Origin: Lycium barbarum
Lineage: Eukaryota; Streptophyta; Magnoliopsida; Solanales; Solanaceae
DNA: 64,000 nucleotides
Assembly: GCF_019175385.1 (NCBI RefSeq)
Contig: NC_083344.1
Coordinates: forward strand, 3,200,965 to 3,264,964
Reading direction: 5' to 3'
Shown here in pieces: positions 13,065 through 23,886 of the stretch. The translations under genes were made by a program, and so were the position numbers. Numbering within the stretch: position 1 is the first letter of the stretch; every line of letters begins with the position of its first letter. The notes under the pieces are model-generated. The model ran no database searches, was not told the DNA's origin, and worked only from the letters and a program-made list of their open reading frames with translations.

Positions 13065-13352
13065 CTTCCAGGAGTATATGCATTTGAGGTTCGAAAGGTC
13101 CCAAACTCTAATTAGCCGACTATGACTAGCAGAAAACAGCAAATTGTTATTACTATTAGGACTAAGAGCAAGAGCTGTAACTTGGCCCTCCTCTATTATA
13201 GATTTTATCGAAGCATTCGATAAATCTACAATCTTAATTGTAGCACTACACACACATACGATAAACGAACCATCTGAAGCAACAACATAAGGTCCACCAG
13301 TGTAAAATTGCTCTAGTGACTTCACACACTTTGAACTCTTCTTCAATTCCAT
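13065..13352 (-). other. TOZ: Exon 1 copy A (open)
   Basis: 96 codons from ATG to the splice donor (CTGGAAG|GTATTT), with N-terminus MELKKSSKCVKSLEQ and the first WD repeat ending IRVWDLSNLKCIYSWK. It is the copy nearest exon 2 and the only one of the three with an uninterrupted frame. Upstream of it lies repeat-unit spacer, not the putative native promoter. Confidence 0.85.
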
Positions 13353-13831
13353 TTTAGTTGTCAAATTCACAAACACAATAATCTCTAAAAATGATACATT
13401 ATGTATAATGCTTTCCCCCAGGTATAGTATTGTAATGCGGTATAAATATAATATGTATATTGGGCTACGTGGCATAATATTTTATGTTGGACTGTATATT
13501 TTTGAAAACTTGTGAAAATTATGCTCTATGTCTACTGGGAGAAAATATTTACGCATCGTAGCCCAGATTTTGAGTTTGTTACCTGGTTTAGCCCATATAT
13601 GTGTACACTTCATACAAGGTCGATACATTATGAATAATGCTTTCCCCCAGGTATAATGTTGAATAATATTGTATATTGGGTTTCGTTGCATAATATTATG
13701 TTGGGTTGTGTATTCTTGAAAATTTCCTTTTTTTTTTTTTTTTAAATATAAAAGCTATCACACCCACAACAACAACAACAAAAAAAACTACTACATTTCA
13801 ACAAAAAAAAGTTAGAGATAATATTAAATAC

Positions 13832-14119
13832 CTTCCAGGAGCGTAGGCATTTCATGTTCGAAAGGTCCCAAACTCTAATTAACCGACTATGACTAGCAGA
13901 AAACAGCAAATTATTATTACTATTAGGACTAAGAGCAAGAGCTGTAACTTGGCCCTCCTCTATTATAGATTTTATCGAAGCATTCGATAAATCTACAATC
14001 TTAATTGTAGCACTACACACACATATGATAAACGAACCATCTGAAGCAACAACATAAGGTCCACCAGTGTAAAATTGTTCTAGTGACTTCACACACTTTT
14101 AACTCTTCTTCAATTCCAT
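13832..14119 (-). pseudogene. Exon 1 copy B, stop at codon 7
   Basis: Same length (288 nt) and donor as copy A, but codon 7 is TAA (14099-14101) where copy A has TCA. The rest of the exon is nearly identical, with a few substitutions (IICVC, NMKCLRSWK). Translation from the cognate ATG would stop after six residues. Confidence 0.85.
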
Positions 14120-14599
14120 TTTAGTTGTCAAATTCACAAACACAATAATCTCTAAAAATGATACATTATGTATAATGCTTCCCCCCCAGGTATAGTATTG
14201 TAATGCGGTATAAATATAATATGTATATTGGGCTACGTGGCATAATATTTTATGTTGGACTGTATATTTTTGAAAACTTGTGAAAATTATGCTCTATGTC
14301 TACTGGGAGAAAATGTTTACGCATCGTAGCCCAGATTTTGAGTTTGTTACCTGGTTTAGCCCATATATGTGTACACTTCATACAAGGTCGATACATTATG
14401 AATAATGCTTTCCCCCAGGTATAATGTTGAATAATATTGTATATTGGGTTTCGTTGCATAATATTATGTTGGGTTGTGTATTCTTGAAAATTTCCTTTTC
14501 TTTTTTTTTTCTTTAAATATAAAAGCTATCACACCCACAACAACAACAACAAAAACTACTACACTTCAACAAAAAAAAGTTAGAGATAATATTAAATAC

Positions 14600-14677
14600 C
14601 TTCCAGGAGCATAGGCATTTCATGTTCGAAAGGTCCCAAACTCTAATTAACCGACTATGACTAGCAGAAAACAGCAA

Positions 14678-14733
<56 letters not shown>

Positions 14734-14929
14734 GGCTAAGAGCAAGAGCTGTCACTTGGCCCTCCTCTATTGTAGATTTTATCGAAGCATTCGACAAATC
14801 TACAATCTTAATTGTATCACTACACACACATACGATAAATGAACCATCTGTAGCTACTGCATAAGGTCCACCAGTGTAAAATTGTTCTAGTGACTTGACA
14901 CACTTGTAATTTTTCTAAAATTCCACCAT
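14600..14929 (-). pseudogene. Exon 1 copy C, early stop and AAT expansion
   Basis: Codon 5 after the aligned ATG is TAG. In the middle an AAT microsatellite (about 14680-14731) encodes a run of about 18 Asn, against three in the other copies. Residues past the stop (KCVKSLEQFYTGGPYAV) still align. This copy is closest to the putative native promoter near 15085 and has its own diverged 5' leader. Confidence 0.8.
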
Positions 14930-15083
14930 TTTTTAGTTGATAAAAGAGAAATTGAGAATTTTGTTAGATAATTAATTTGTTAAAAACTAGGGTTATAATT
15001 GAATGAATTTAATACAATTATAGTGGCAATGGAGAAAGAAAGAAAGAGATACGAAGGGCTGAGCAAGGGGACTGAGGTTTAGG

Positions 15084-15093
15084 CTTTTATAGG
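15084..15093 (-). promoter_or_regulatory. TATA-like box of the ancestral WD40 promoter
   Basis: CCTATAAAAG on the minus strand, about 155 bp upstream of the copy C ATG, followed by a pyrimidine-rich leader (TCTCTTTCTTTCTTTCTCC). This arrangement is typical of a plant 5' leader. It drives into exon copy C, which has a stop. Confidence 0.45.
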
Positions 15094-15261
15094 TTTGCTT
15101 TTCTGAAGAAATTGAGTAAAAAGACCCTAAACTAAAGTGTTTTAAGGAATATAAACCCCAAACATTTTTTTAGTTACTATTTAGACCCCTTTTAAGAATG
15201 TTCTGTAATTTCTTTGGTAATATTATCTAATGTTTGCATGGTGCCTTACTCTTCATTAATA

Positions 15262-15520
15262 CTCCCTCTGTTCACTTTTATTTGTCCAATATTCTAAAAT
15301 AGATTTTCGCTTTTACTTGTCATTTTTAACATATCAAGAAAAGACAAATGTTTTTCCTGTTTTATCCATAGTATTAAATACTCACTTCAAACCATTTTTC
15401 AAATCCAATAAAAATATGCACCAATTAATATGGGTACATTGGTAAATTATGCACTTCATTTATTATTTTTTAAACAACGTGAAAAATTCAAAGTGGACAA
15501 GTAAAAGTGAACGGAGGGAG
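15262..15520. mobile_element. Stowaway-like MITE
   Basis: Ends CTCCCTCTGTTCACTTTTA and the complement TAAAAGTGAACGGAGGGAG, flanked by TA on both sides. It is upstream of the WD40 promoter and contains no gene. Confidence 0.75.
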
Positions 15521-15540
15521 TATACTTTTTGTGGCAGCAT

Positions 15541-15777
15541 CCGTCCCAATTTATGTGATACTTTGCTTATTTTTTAGAGTCAATTTGACTAAATTTTGAA
15601 ACTAAATTAGATTAGATTAAGCCAATATTTTAAGAATAAAATTTATATATTTGAAAACTATATGAAAAGTACGGTAAGTTGCAACTTTTCTCATATCAAT
15701 TTAGTGAAAAAAGACACCTTAAAATGTCGGTCCAAGTTCATGCAGTGAAAAATGTCACATAAATTGGACAGAAGGAG
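15541..15777. mobile_element. Stowaway-like MITE, second copy of a different subfamily
   Basis: Left end CCGTCCCAATTTATGTGATA, right end complement of TGTCACATAAATTGGACAGA followed by AGGAGTA. It resembles the element at 2733-2945 more than its immediate neighbour. Confidence 0.65.
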
Positions 15778-15898
15778 TACTATTTTTTATTTATGTTAAA
15801 TTCACAACACAGTAATCTAAAGAAGATGAGATTTTGCGCCAGTTTTGATGAGGGCGGAGTGGGAGGGGAAGGGGTTTAGGGTTTTAAAGGACCTCAAA

Positions 15899-16290
15899 CT
15901 AAAGTGTTTTAAGGAACATAAACCCCAAACTTTTTTTATTTACTATTTAGGCCCCTTTTAAAATTAGGCCTAATTTTCCCATTATAAATTATACTTGAAC
16001 CGTTTTGTAGTTTTTAAAACTTTGGGTTGCATATGATAAAGAACTACATTTGTACCAGTTTGTATTTTTAATACTTTGGGGCAGCATATAGGCATACATT
16101 AAAGTTGGACCAAATTGTATTTTTTCAGACTTCAGGACTGTTTTTGGTATGAAAATTTTTGGACCACTTTCTATTTTTTAAGACTTAGTTGCATATATCC
16201 CTACAGTAAGTAGCGACATAAATCCCAAAACAAGTGTTTTTAAGGAACATAAACCCCAAACTTTCTTTTATTTACTATTTTTATTTATGT
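15899..16290. repeat. Repeated AACATAAACCCCAAACTTT block
   Basis: The sequence around GAACATAAACCCCAAACTT occurs near 15914 and again near 16243, and a third version lies near 15147, just upstream of the WD40 TATA box. Each is followed by TTTATTTACTATTT or a close variant. Repeated promoter-proximal DNA or a small dispersed repeat are both possible. Confidence 0.5.
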
Positions 16291-16317
16291 TCCGTACTGT
16301 TTTGCTATGTTTTTTCA

Positions 16318-16435
16318 TGAGTCAAGGGTCTATCGGAAACAAAATTTCTAGGTAGGAGTAAAGTTTGCGTACACATTATCCTCTCTAGACCCCATTTGTG
16401 AAATTACACTATGTATGTTGTTACTGTTGTATTTA
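16318..16435 (+). mobile_element. TS-like SINE relic
   Basis: Carries GTCAAGGGTCTATCGGAAAC, then TTTGCGTACACATTATCC, then AGACCCCATTTGTG and a tail TATGTTGTTACTGTTG. This is the order of the tobacco TS SINE 3' half. It ends about 40 bp before the retrotransposon LTR. Confidence 0.65.
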
Positions 16436-16473
16436 GGCCTAATTAAACTAATCCTTACTTACTATATACATAT

Positions 16474-16719
16474 TGTTTGAGTCAAAAATCGTACTTTGCC
16501 CAAATAGTTAAATTAGTATTGAATGTTCAATAAGGTTAACTGCAGTAGGTAGTAATTTGATAAAAATGGTAGAATTAACACAAGCGAGTTATTAAATATT
16601 GATAAAGAATAGGTAAACACAAGGGGAAAAGTAAACTTATGCCAGTTATGATGAATAGCAGTAATGGATTTCTCCTTTACGAAGAATGAACAAGAACGGA
16701 CAAGAGCTTGATGATGACA

Positions 16720-16771
<52 letters not shown>

Positions 16772-17178
16772 CAGAAAGTTGTCAATAATCATGTATTTTT
16801 CAGTAAGTATTTGTTGCCTAAATATACAAGTGATAGTCCTAGTTATAGGTATCTAATCATATTTGGTGTCTTTCCCGTTGTGTGTATGTTACGGCAATCA
16901 TTAATTGCTGAATTAATGATTGTCATTTAATTCTTTGATTCTGGCTATCAGAAACTATTTTGCCGTTACTGCATTAACTCTATCCAATGCGTAATCAAGA
17001 GGGTCTCGTATGTTGTTCCCGTTGATGTTCTTTCCGTTGACCATGTCATCAGTATCAGCTTCCTCTTCGTAAATGCTATGCTCGACATTACTATAAGAGC
17101 TTTCTACGCCATTATATTTAACTGACACGTGTCAACTATATGTTAGTCTACATGTTAAGCTCGATTTTCACCCATACA
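16474..17178 (-). repeat. 3' LTR of the Tat-type element
   Basis: 705 bp, matching 26117-26765 over nearly its whole length. It is longer mainly because of an AAT microsatellite at 16722-16770 that is only about four units long in the other LTR. Confidence 0.85.
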
Positions 17179-17466
17179 GATAGTCCCTCCATTTTTTGGG
17201 TTCATCACAAAGATGTTCCGGAGGAATTGTCTCGCCGATTTTCATTAATCTTTCCTTGATTAGACATTTGAATCATTTCATTGCGGAATAGGAAACGTTG
17301 TAACTGACGTTAGATCACGGCCCACCAACGTGATGGGTACGTGGCATAAGCGCAAAAGTTGAAAAAACTTGCATAGTTGCATTAATGACAAAGTCAGACG
17401 TGTGGCGCGTGGCCGGTACTGTGCCCTTTATTTTCTTGCCGGTTTCCGATGCAATAATGACTCCTC

Positions 17467-17473
17467 TATAAAG
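17467..17473 (+). promoter_or_regulatory. TATA-like box of antisense gene 1
   Basis: TATAAAG 115 bp upstream of the ATG at 17588, followed by a pyrimidine-rich leader with TTCTTCTTC repeats. This is a plausible plant RNA polymerase II promoter pointing into the element, opposite to the LTR-driven transcript. Confidence 0.45.
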
Positions 17474-17587
17474 CGATTTTTTCCCTCTTATTTTTTGCTT
17501 CCAATTCACGCTTCAATTTTTTGAATATCTTTGCTACTTCTTCTTCTTCAACTTCTTCGATTTCTTTGACTTCTTTGATTTTCGACC

Positions 17588-20500
17588 ATGTCTTCTCCTT
17601 CATCTTCTCAAAATATTTCACCAGAAAAGACGGTTATTGTTGACGTTTTCCCTCCCAATGTAGGTGTTAGAAAACCTAAGAACAGATTGTCTTCTAAAAA
17701 AATTATAAGTGATGCTATTACCGCTGCTGCTGTTTCTAGGCCTTCATCTTCAGTAACTTCTGATGCCAGTGATGATAAGGTCGAAATGGTAGATCTTCCC
17801 TCTGTTGATAGTGTGCACTCCAAAAACCTACTCATACTACCGATTTAAAGATCACGAATGAAGATGAAACTGATGTGGAGAGAATGACTAAGGTCTCCGA
17901 GATTATGTCCCATATTACCGAAGACCTTGTTCCTTCTATAGTTGAAAGATGTAATTGGAAGGATCACTTCGTGGAAATTATTGTTCCTGAACCAGATAGA
18001 CCCGCCACTTCTCACTTGCCTGGGTTCTCTGCAATGTACCTCTACCCCTTCACCATCGGGTTTAACTTACCTTTAACTCCGTTGATCAACCAATTATGTC
18101 GGCGTCTTCAAATTTGTGTAGCGCAACTCAGTCCCGGAGTTTGGCGCTTGATTCAATTATACAATATGTTGCTCGAATTGCCAACATTCAGCTTACTTTA
18201 GATCATAATTTATATCTGAAAACCCTTCGTTTTATAAGGGGTTCTATGATAATATTCAGGGCCCGAGGCCTGAATAAGTTGTTTGATGATCCTGAGGACA
18301 GCCATATCGTTTATGGTTTAGAGAATTTGTGTTTATTCCTACTCACCAATTAGTGAGTAGTGATCCTACAACCTTTCCGAAAAAATGGTTTGCAAGAGCT
18401 TTCAATCTCGAGCTGAATATTTTGGAGAATATTCGTGTATTTACGGAAACGATAATTCGATTTTCGGCAAGTGTTAGAACTTGGGAATCAATGGCTGTGC
18501 AACGGGGTATTTGTACTTTAGATGGCTCTGGAAAGAATAAAGGCATTCACTCTTATTAATTTATTTTTTCTGATCACAATTATCCTTAATGTCCTCATTT
18601 TGTTAGGCCATTCCAATAAAAGTAGGACATCGTCAAAGGCCTTGATTCTTCCAAATGATGATGACTCGACATTTGAAAATATTCGTTCTATTATTAAAAA
18701 GAGGTCGAGTGCAGAAGCGGAACCTATCCTTAAAAAGAGGAAATTGAAGAAGCATTTTTCTTCTGGCCCTTCCGTGACTGAAAAGGCTGGAGGTACGCAC
18801 AACTCTGAAAGGACCGATTCCGAGGAAGAGTGATCTTTAATTTTGAGGAAAGGAAGAAAAACTAATATTTCTTTTGTTGATGTGATAAATGTCTCAGAGG
18901 ACTCTTCGATGAAGGAGTCTGAGAAGTTAACTGGCATTCCTGAAGCTCCTTCTCAGAAAAAGGATCCATCGGTCACTTTCTATGAGGTGGTGAATATTGA
19001 TGATGAGGAAACATCCAAGACATTTTCCCAAAGCAAAATTAACGTTAATAACCCCGAGACTGAAGATGTCGGAGTGGAGATTGCCGATGCTTCCAAAGTT
19101 GACACTGCTCGGAAGAGGTTGTTGGCTCCTCCAAATCTAGTACCTTCCCGTACACTACTGCTATTCCTGTAGGTCGATCTTCTGACCATGCAGAAGGAAA
19201 AAGACCTGTTCAAGAAGATAACTATTCATATGAAGTTGACCCTGGTGGTGAAGCTCTTCGGGCTGATGATCCCGCAGTCAAGTTGATACAGTCTTTTGTC
19301 CCTCTTACTGTTAATTACAACTGATCTTTCAATTTGTCTGATGAGGCAAATTTATTGGCTAATCCTCATGTGATGATAGCTTTGTCAATAGTTTCATATG
19401 ACTAAAAGAACATGTCGTTCTAAAGGATATGCCTATGTATCAGATGAACATGATTGCTTTTGGGCTTATGATCCAGGTGTATTTCTTTTCATCTTTCTGT
19501 AGATTTTCTTCCACTAGATTTTTCTCATGAGTTATAACTTTTGATAATTGGCTCGCAGGCTCAGACTTACTTGGCGGGAAGTCTTGAACATTCTGAGGGT
19601 GAATCCAAACATATTGACAATCTTAATGAGGACAATGTCGCTCTAACTCAAGAATTGTCAGCTATAAAAGCAAAGCAAATTTGCTCCGATAAGGAATTAA
19701 AGGAAGCTAGAGCTGAAGTCGATGTATATAAAGCGGAATTGAAGAGCCTTCAAGATCAAGTATCCGATCTTCCAAAATTGAAAGGAGAAATCTTCTAGAA
19801 GGATACGGCCATCGACAATTTGAGAGTGAAACTCATGCAAGTGGAGACTGAATTTGAGAAAGCAAGCGATGAGATTTGTAATCTCTGAGATAGACTATCT
19901 TCCCGGAATGCTGAATACGGCGAGCTTGATGCCAAATTCAAATCATTACAAGTGAAAAGCATTCAAGATTCCGGGGATCTTACTAGAGATTTGATTGATT
20001 TGAATCAAAGTAAGAGAGACATAGCTGCTATTGAGAAGGAGTATACTGAGAAAGATCTCAAAATGAAAGCTTCACTGGAGAAGAGAAAGATCTCAAAATG
20101 AAAGTTTCACTGGAGAAGAAAGATAGATTCATTACAAAATTTTTGCGAAAACTCGAGGATCTGCAAGATTGCGGGAGGCAACTCATGTATCGAAAAGACA
20201 AATATAAGTAGAAGGACAAGCAATTGGAAGACGCCCACGCCGTGAAAAAGCAAAATGTTGTTAACCTGGTTGTTCTCTAAACTTGTTTCAATTTTCTAAA
20301 AGGCCTTGATGTTGCTTCATTTGATCATGCCAATGCCCTCGCTATTGCTGAGCGAAAACCAAAGGAAGCTCATGATCTTCTCGGTGACATGTTCGGAAAT
20401 GAAAATATCGAAGGAGAAGATGATGGAGATGATGTTGAGGAGGAACGTGATTCTGAGAATGCAGGTAATCGTTTGTTTTGAAAAGAAAGATCCATCTTAT

Positions 20501-20650
20501 AATGATCATACTGAGATCATTTTAGAGGCTCCTGTACCCGTTGATGTCCCGGATCAAAATCAAGTAGTTGATCCTAATGTTGGGAAAGTAGTGGAAAATG
20601 TTAATCCTTCCATTCCTTCACCAGACATTTCTGTTCCTCCCAATATTTAA
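17588..20650 (+). pseudogene. Antisense gene 1 of the Tat element (Transposase_28-like, coiled coil)
   Basis: Starts MSSPSSSQNISPEKTVIVDV and continues in pieces through several frames (17588-17848, 17875-18201, 18096-18353, 18329-18559, 18522-18833, 18843-19172, 19541-19798, 20306-20650). The segment HLPGFSAMYLYPFTIGF...LPLTPLINQLCRRL...QLSPGVWRLI (about 18010-18150) has the layout of the Pfam family named putative gypsy-type transposon (Transposase_28). The later part (19561-20100) is a heptad-rich coiled coil (LNEDNVALTQELSAIKAK, ARAEVDVYKAELKSLQDQ). A GT-AG intron fits 19483-19558 (ATCCAG|GTGTAT ... CTCGCAG|GCTCAG). A 35-bp tandem duplication at 20051-20120 and at least five frame breaks disable it. 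Function of these antisense genes is unknown. Confidence 0.6.
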
Positions 20651-21649
20651 TTGTTTCTCTTACTCTTGCTGTGCTTGTGTTTGGCGATTTATTTATAAGA
20701 ATTTTGTTTTTGGGTTGACTTGTAATGAATAAAGCTTTGCTTATCCATACTTCGTCTTTTCTTTTTTATGATAAATCTCTTGTAAAATTCCTTCGGTTAA
20801 AACCTTTCCCGGGTGATGAATCCGCTCCAGAATTTCAACCTCGGGATACTTGTAAGAAGATTTGTAATTTTTCCCTAAATATATTCGAGAAGATGATTTG
20901 AACATCCCATTCATTATGAATAAATTTCTTCACTCGTAAAGCCGAAAAAGAGGTCCTTACTTATAATGAGAGATTTGCTCTACTTTGTGAAAAAGAAAGT
21001 TTAAACAATGTATTTGCTACTTAATCACAAAGTAATTTTAAAATACAAAAGGTAAAAATACCTTAAGTTGCTGATTCTTCACATGATTTCGGCAAGTGGA
21101 GCTTATACGTGCTCGACATCTCCAAATACTTGGAAATAAAGATTTGCTCTATAAATATTGGAAACGGTATAACTAATGTAATTCTGTCAGTCCTCTAGTT
21201 TAGATTTTTGAATCGGAATTCAAAAACATGCTACTAACTGAATCGGGAATATCAAGAGATCAGAATATTTTGTCACATTTGGTATTTGCTGGGGCATCAT
21301 GCAATTAAATTGCATGAATTTATCATAATGAATAATTTTTGTAATGCTTGTACTCAATGTCTTGTCGTGATGGCATTTATGCTTGCGTCATCCATACTTG
21401 CATTTATGTTCATTACATTAGCTGTTGCCATGCATGTATATAGTCCCTTCTCCTTCTCGGCAAAATGGTTTAGTTCCCGTGGATTCACTTGAGTTTTGGC
21501 GGGAAAATAGGTCATACTTCAGACTGAAAAGACAGTTTATTTTTCCGATGAGCCTCTTCGATTCGCGTAACGTCTCATAATTACCTGTCATAAAGGCAAC
21601 TTTTTATTGGAACCGTCAATTCCAATCCTTTGTATTCCTCTTTTAGACT
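20651..21649. other. Spacer between the two antisense genes
   Basis: AT-rich, with an AATAAAGC polyadenylation-like word near 20727 and no conserved reading frame. It probably holds the 3' end of antisense gene 1 and the upstream region of gene 2. Confidence 0.4.
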
Positions 21650-21657
21650 TATATAAG
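21650..21657 (+). promoter_or_regulatory. TATA-like box of antisense gene 2
   Basis: TATATAAG about 92 bp upstream of the ATG at 21749, followed by the leader CAAATATCACACAATCTTC. Spacing and layout resemble those before antisense gene 1. Confidence 0.45.
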
Positions 21658-21748
21658 GACGTGAGTCATTGATCAAATATCACACAATCTTCTTTCCTTT
21701 CTCAAATCGCTTAAAGTAAGCAATATTCTTCGCAATCTTTCTGAAACC

Positions 21749-23886
21749 ATGACTTCTTCTTCTGACAAAAATCCTTCTGAAATTCCATCCAATCCTCTTG
21801 AATTGGAGGCTCTTGCTAATGCCTTTCATCCAACTCGTTTCGATTACTCCAATGACTTCAAAGTTTTCCACCATTCTTCTCTAATAGAGGATATTGACCC
21901 CTCTATTGCTTTTGAAAATATTACTTCAGGCGCTCAAGAATGCAACTTGGGTCCTGATGTTATTTTAGCTGTTGACAACGGGACAAAACTCCATCACCAT
22001 GTTGATGGTTTTACTTTAATACCTATTTTCCCCTTCCTTATTGGATTTCTGTTACCCATCCCTCTTGTCATTGAGGAATTCTGCAGCTGATACCTGGCGA
22101 TTATTTTATTGCCTTCAGTATTTAGCTATTAAGGCTAATCTTCCTTTTACTTTGGATCATCTGATGGATTGGGCTGAAATAGGGGTGTCAAATGGAGGGG
22201 GGGGGGGGGGGGGTTGGGCTGAAATTGACCCAATCAAAATGGACTGAGGTGGTAAATGGGTTGGGCTAACATTGATCCAAAAGTTACTTGAGCTGAAATG
22301 GGCTAAAAATGAGTTGGGTCATGACCCACCCAACTTGACCCAATTTTTTTGAAGGGTTTATTTTCTAGAAACACATCTTTCGCGAAAAATATTTTTGCCG
22401 ATTTTTCAAAAATATTTTTGAGGAAAACATTTTCCGTGGTAAATATTTTCGAACAAAACATTTTTCGTGAAAAATATTTCCCTTCATACCGAACATACTA
22501 CAAACTTATAGGATACATGATACATGAAAAGTGTATACATAGAAAAAAAAGATAGAGTAAACCCAAGAAACAAACCCAAATTTAAGTAAATCTTAAAAAC
22601 GGGCTAGAATTGAGCTAATTTGGAGATCACTTTAAAATGGGCTATGTTGGGTTGGGCTAAATTCAGCCCAATGTGAAATTATCATGAGCCCAACCCATAA
22701 AATTTTGGGCGGGTTGGGCGGGCGATCACTTTTTGGGCCAAATTTGACACCCTAAATCCATCTATATATTCCCTTTGTTTTTCGGGGCGGTTTGATTCAT
22801 TTGTTTCCCCGTGGAGAACGCAACCTAATCGATTCTATTGATTCCAATGATGTGGATCAATTGCATCGATTTGTCAAAAATCGATTAGAATTACTCCATC
22901 GCCCCTCTGACAATGTTTTCCTGGAGACATGGAATTATCGCCTCTTTGACAATGTTTTTCCGAAGGCATGGAATCCAACTCCGAATCCCGTTAATCAGAA
23001 CGAGATCACTGACATTTTTGATTGGGTCACGAGTTTGTTGGAAGCTTCTGGGGATGTTATCCGTACTTGGAGAAGGTTAAGGTTTCTTCCCTCAGTTTTT
23101 CCTTTAGAAAGGTCTGGACCCTCGAATAAAAACCAAAAAAGGGATGTAATCGTAATAGAAGATGATGACGAGGAGGTTTAAGCTGGTATTCATCATTCCA
23201 TTGCTCCTCCTCTACCTAATCCCAAGCCTTCGGTAAAAGCGGTGTCTCCGAGGAGTGTCAACCATTTCCAACAAAATAGCTTTCTGGGATCCTTACCGTT
23301 ATTAAGAATGTCTCATGGTAATGCGGAGTTATCTTTGGATCATCTATCCGAGATGATTCTACAAGGTCATGCCTTTGTTGTGTCTTCTTCGTCACATGTT
23401 GCTAAAACAAGAAAAGAAAATGAACAACTTAAGATAAAAATAAAAAACCTTAAGTCTGACCTTCGTGATTCTAACTCTGTTGAAGCTGCTCTGATGCTAA
23501 ACCTGGAAGATGCTGTTGGTGCGTTACAACATCGGGATAACGCAATGCAAGTATTGAACGCATCTTATGCGGATCTTCAGGATTGGCTTAGAAGTGTTGA
23601 AGCTTCTCATGGACATTGCTACTCCTAATGTAAGCCATTGCGCCTTCAACGCGATGTGGATATCCTTAAATCTTGGAAAGAGGATTTTGAGGAAGTTCTT
23701 ACTCCAGGTTTTAATTTGACCACATCTCTTCAGGCTGTCACCAATGACCTTCAAGCTGCAACGCCATCTCTAAAGATTAAGAAGATTCCGGAGAACATTC
23801 CCGAGATTAGAATCGCTCTCTACTCCAAGAACGTTAAGAATCTCGAAAAAGTGTGTGCTGATTTGGTTCGTGGTGTCATCAAATAA
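21749..23886 (+). pseudogene. Antisense gene 2 of the Tat element (Transposase_28-like)
   Basis: Starts MTSSSDKNPSEIPSNPLELE; the segment HHHVDGFTLIPIFPFLIGFLLPIPLVIEEFC matches the equivalent block of antisense gene 1. After an inserted 573-bp element (22181-22753) the frame resumes as FISPW/LFPRGERNL, then FPKAWNPTPNPVNQNEITDIFDWVTSLLE...RTWRRL (about 22965-23075), an acidic stretch DVIVIEDDDEEV, and a helical segment (23242-23628) with KENEQLKIKIKNLKSDLRDS. Stops at 22088, 23179 and 23626 and frame changes make it a pseudogene. It is diverged from gene 1, so the two are paralogous or come from different insertions. Function unknown. Confidence 0.55.
22181..22753. mobile_element. TIR element inserted in antisense gene 2
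   Basis: Begins AGGGGTGTCAAATGGA and ends TTTGACACCCT, an inverted terminal repeat of about 13 bp. Subterminal GGGTTGGGCTGAA and TGGGCTAAATTCAGCCCAA words repeat in both orientations. It contains a G17 run (22197-22213) where GGGCGGG would be expected. It splits a coding block, so it inserted later. Flanking bases (GCTGAAAT / AAATCCAT) do not give a clear 8-bp duplication. Confidence 0.65.

Larger units (their letters stand above)
2948..13352 (-). pseudogene. TOZ: TORMOZ/UTP13 (TBL3) WD40 gene, 14 exons, three frame lesions
   Basis: Family role: WD40 subunit of the nucleolar U3 snoRNP/SSU processome (UTP13), needed for 18S rRNA maturation and regular embryo cell divisions in Arabidopsis. Exons seen on the minus strand: 13065-13352, 11189-11360, 9905-10063, 8933-9150, 7902-8183, 7236-7370, 6957-7075, 5624-5780, 5255-5501, 5084-5160, 4665-4784, 4039-4169, 3756-3915 and 2948-3301. 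WD-type strands (IRVWDLS, VRVWDVDGG, VRVWDL, VRLWDC, IKIWAI) and the C-terminal UTP13 domain (LRGQELKNALIDADYTRAI, LEYVREWNTK) are plain, followed by a Lys/Arg-rich tail suited to nuclear import. Lesions: exon 2 is 172 nt where neighbouring phases need a multiple of three (about 11 nt lost after CTHHF); exon 5 is 1 nt short at its 3' end; exon 8 ends in TAG where relatives have a Gln codon. One WD pair reads YN. Intron 3 has a GC donor. Best read as a pseudogene; assembly error is the alternative. Confidence 0.85.
12713..14940 (-). repeat. Three tandem units carrying exon 1 of the WD40 gene
   Basis: The phrase TCTATGTCTACTGGGAGAAA recurs near 12718, 13529 and 14296, so the spacing is about 811 and 767 bp. 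Each unit holds a spacer with GGGCTACGT/ATAATGTTG words, a T- and ACA-rich stretch, and one copy of exon 1 with its splice donor. Units two and three are nearly identical in the spacer; unit one is more diverged. The repeated spacer itself looks MITE-like, which would give homologous blocks for unequal crossing over. Confidence 0.9.

Noticed and set aside
14657..14842. Frame encoding a long poly-Ile run
   Set aside because: It is the reverse-strand reading of the AAT microsatellite in exon copy C.
16513..16785. Frame with a poly-Leu stretch
   Set aside because: It reads the AAT microsatellite of the LTR in another frame.
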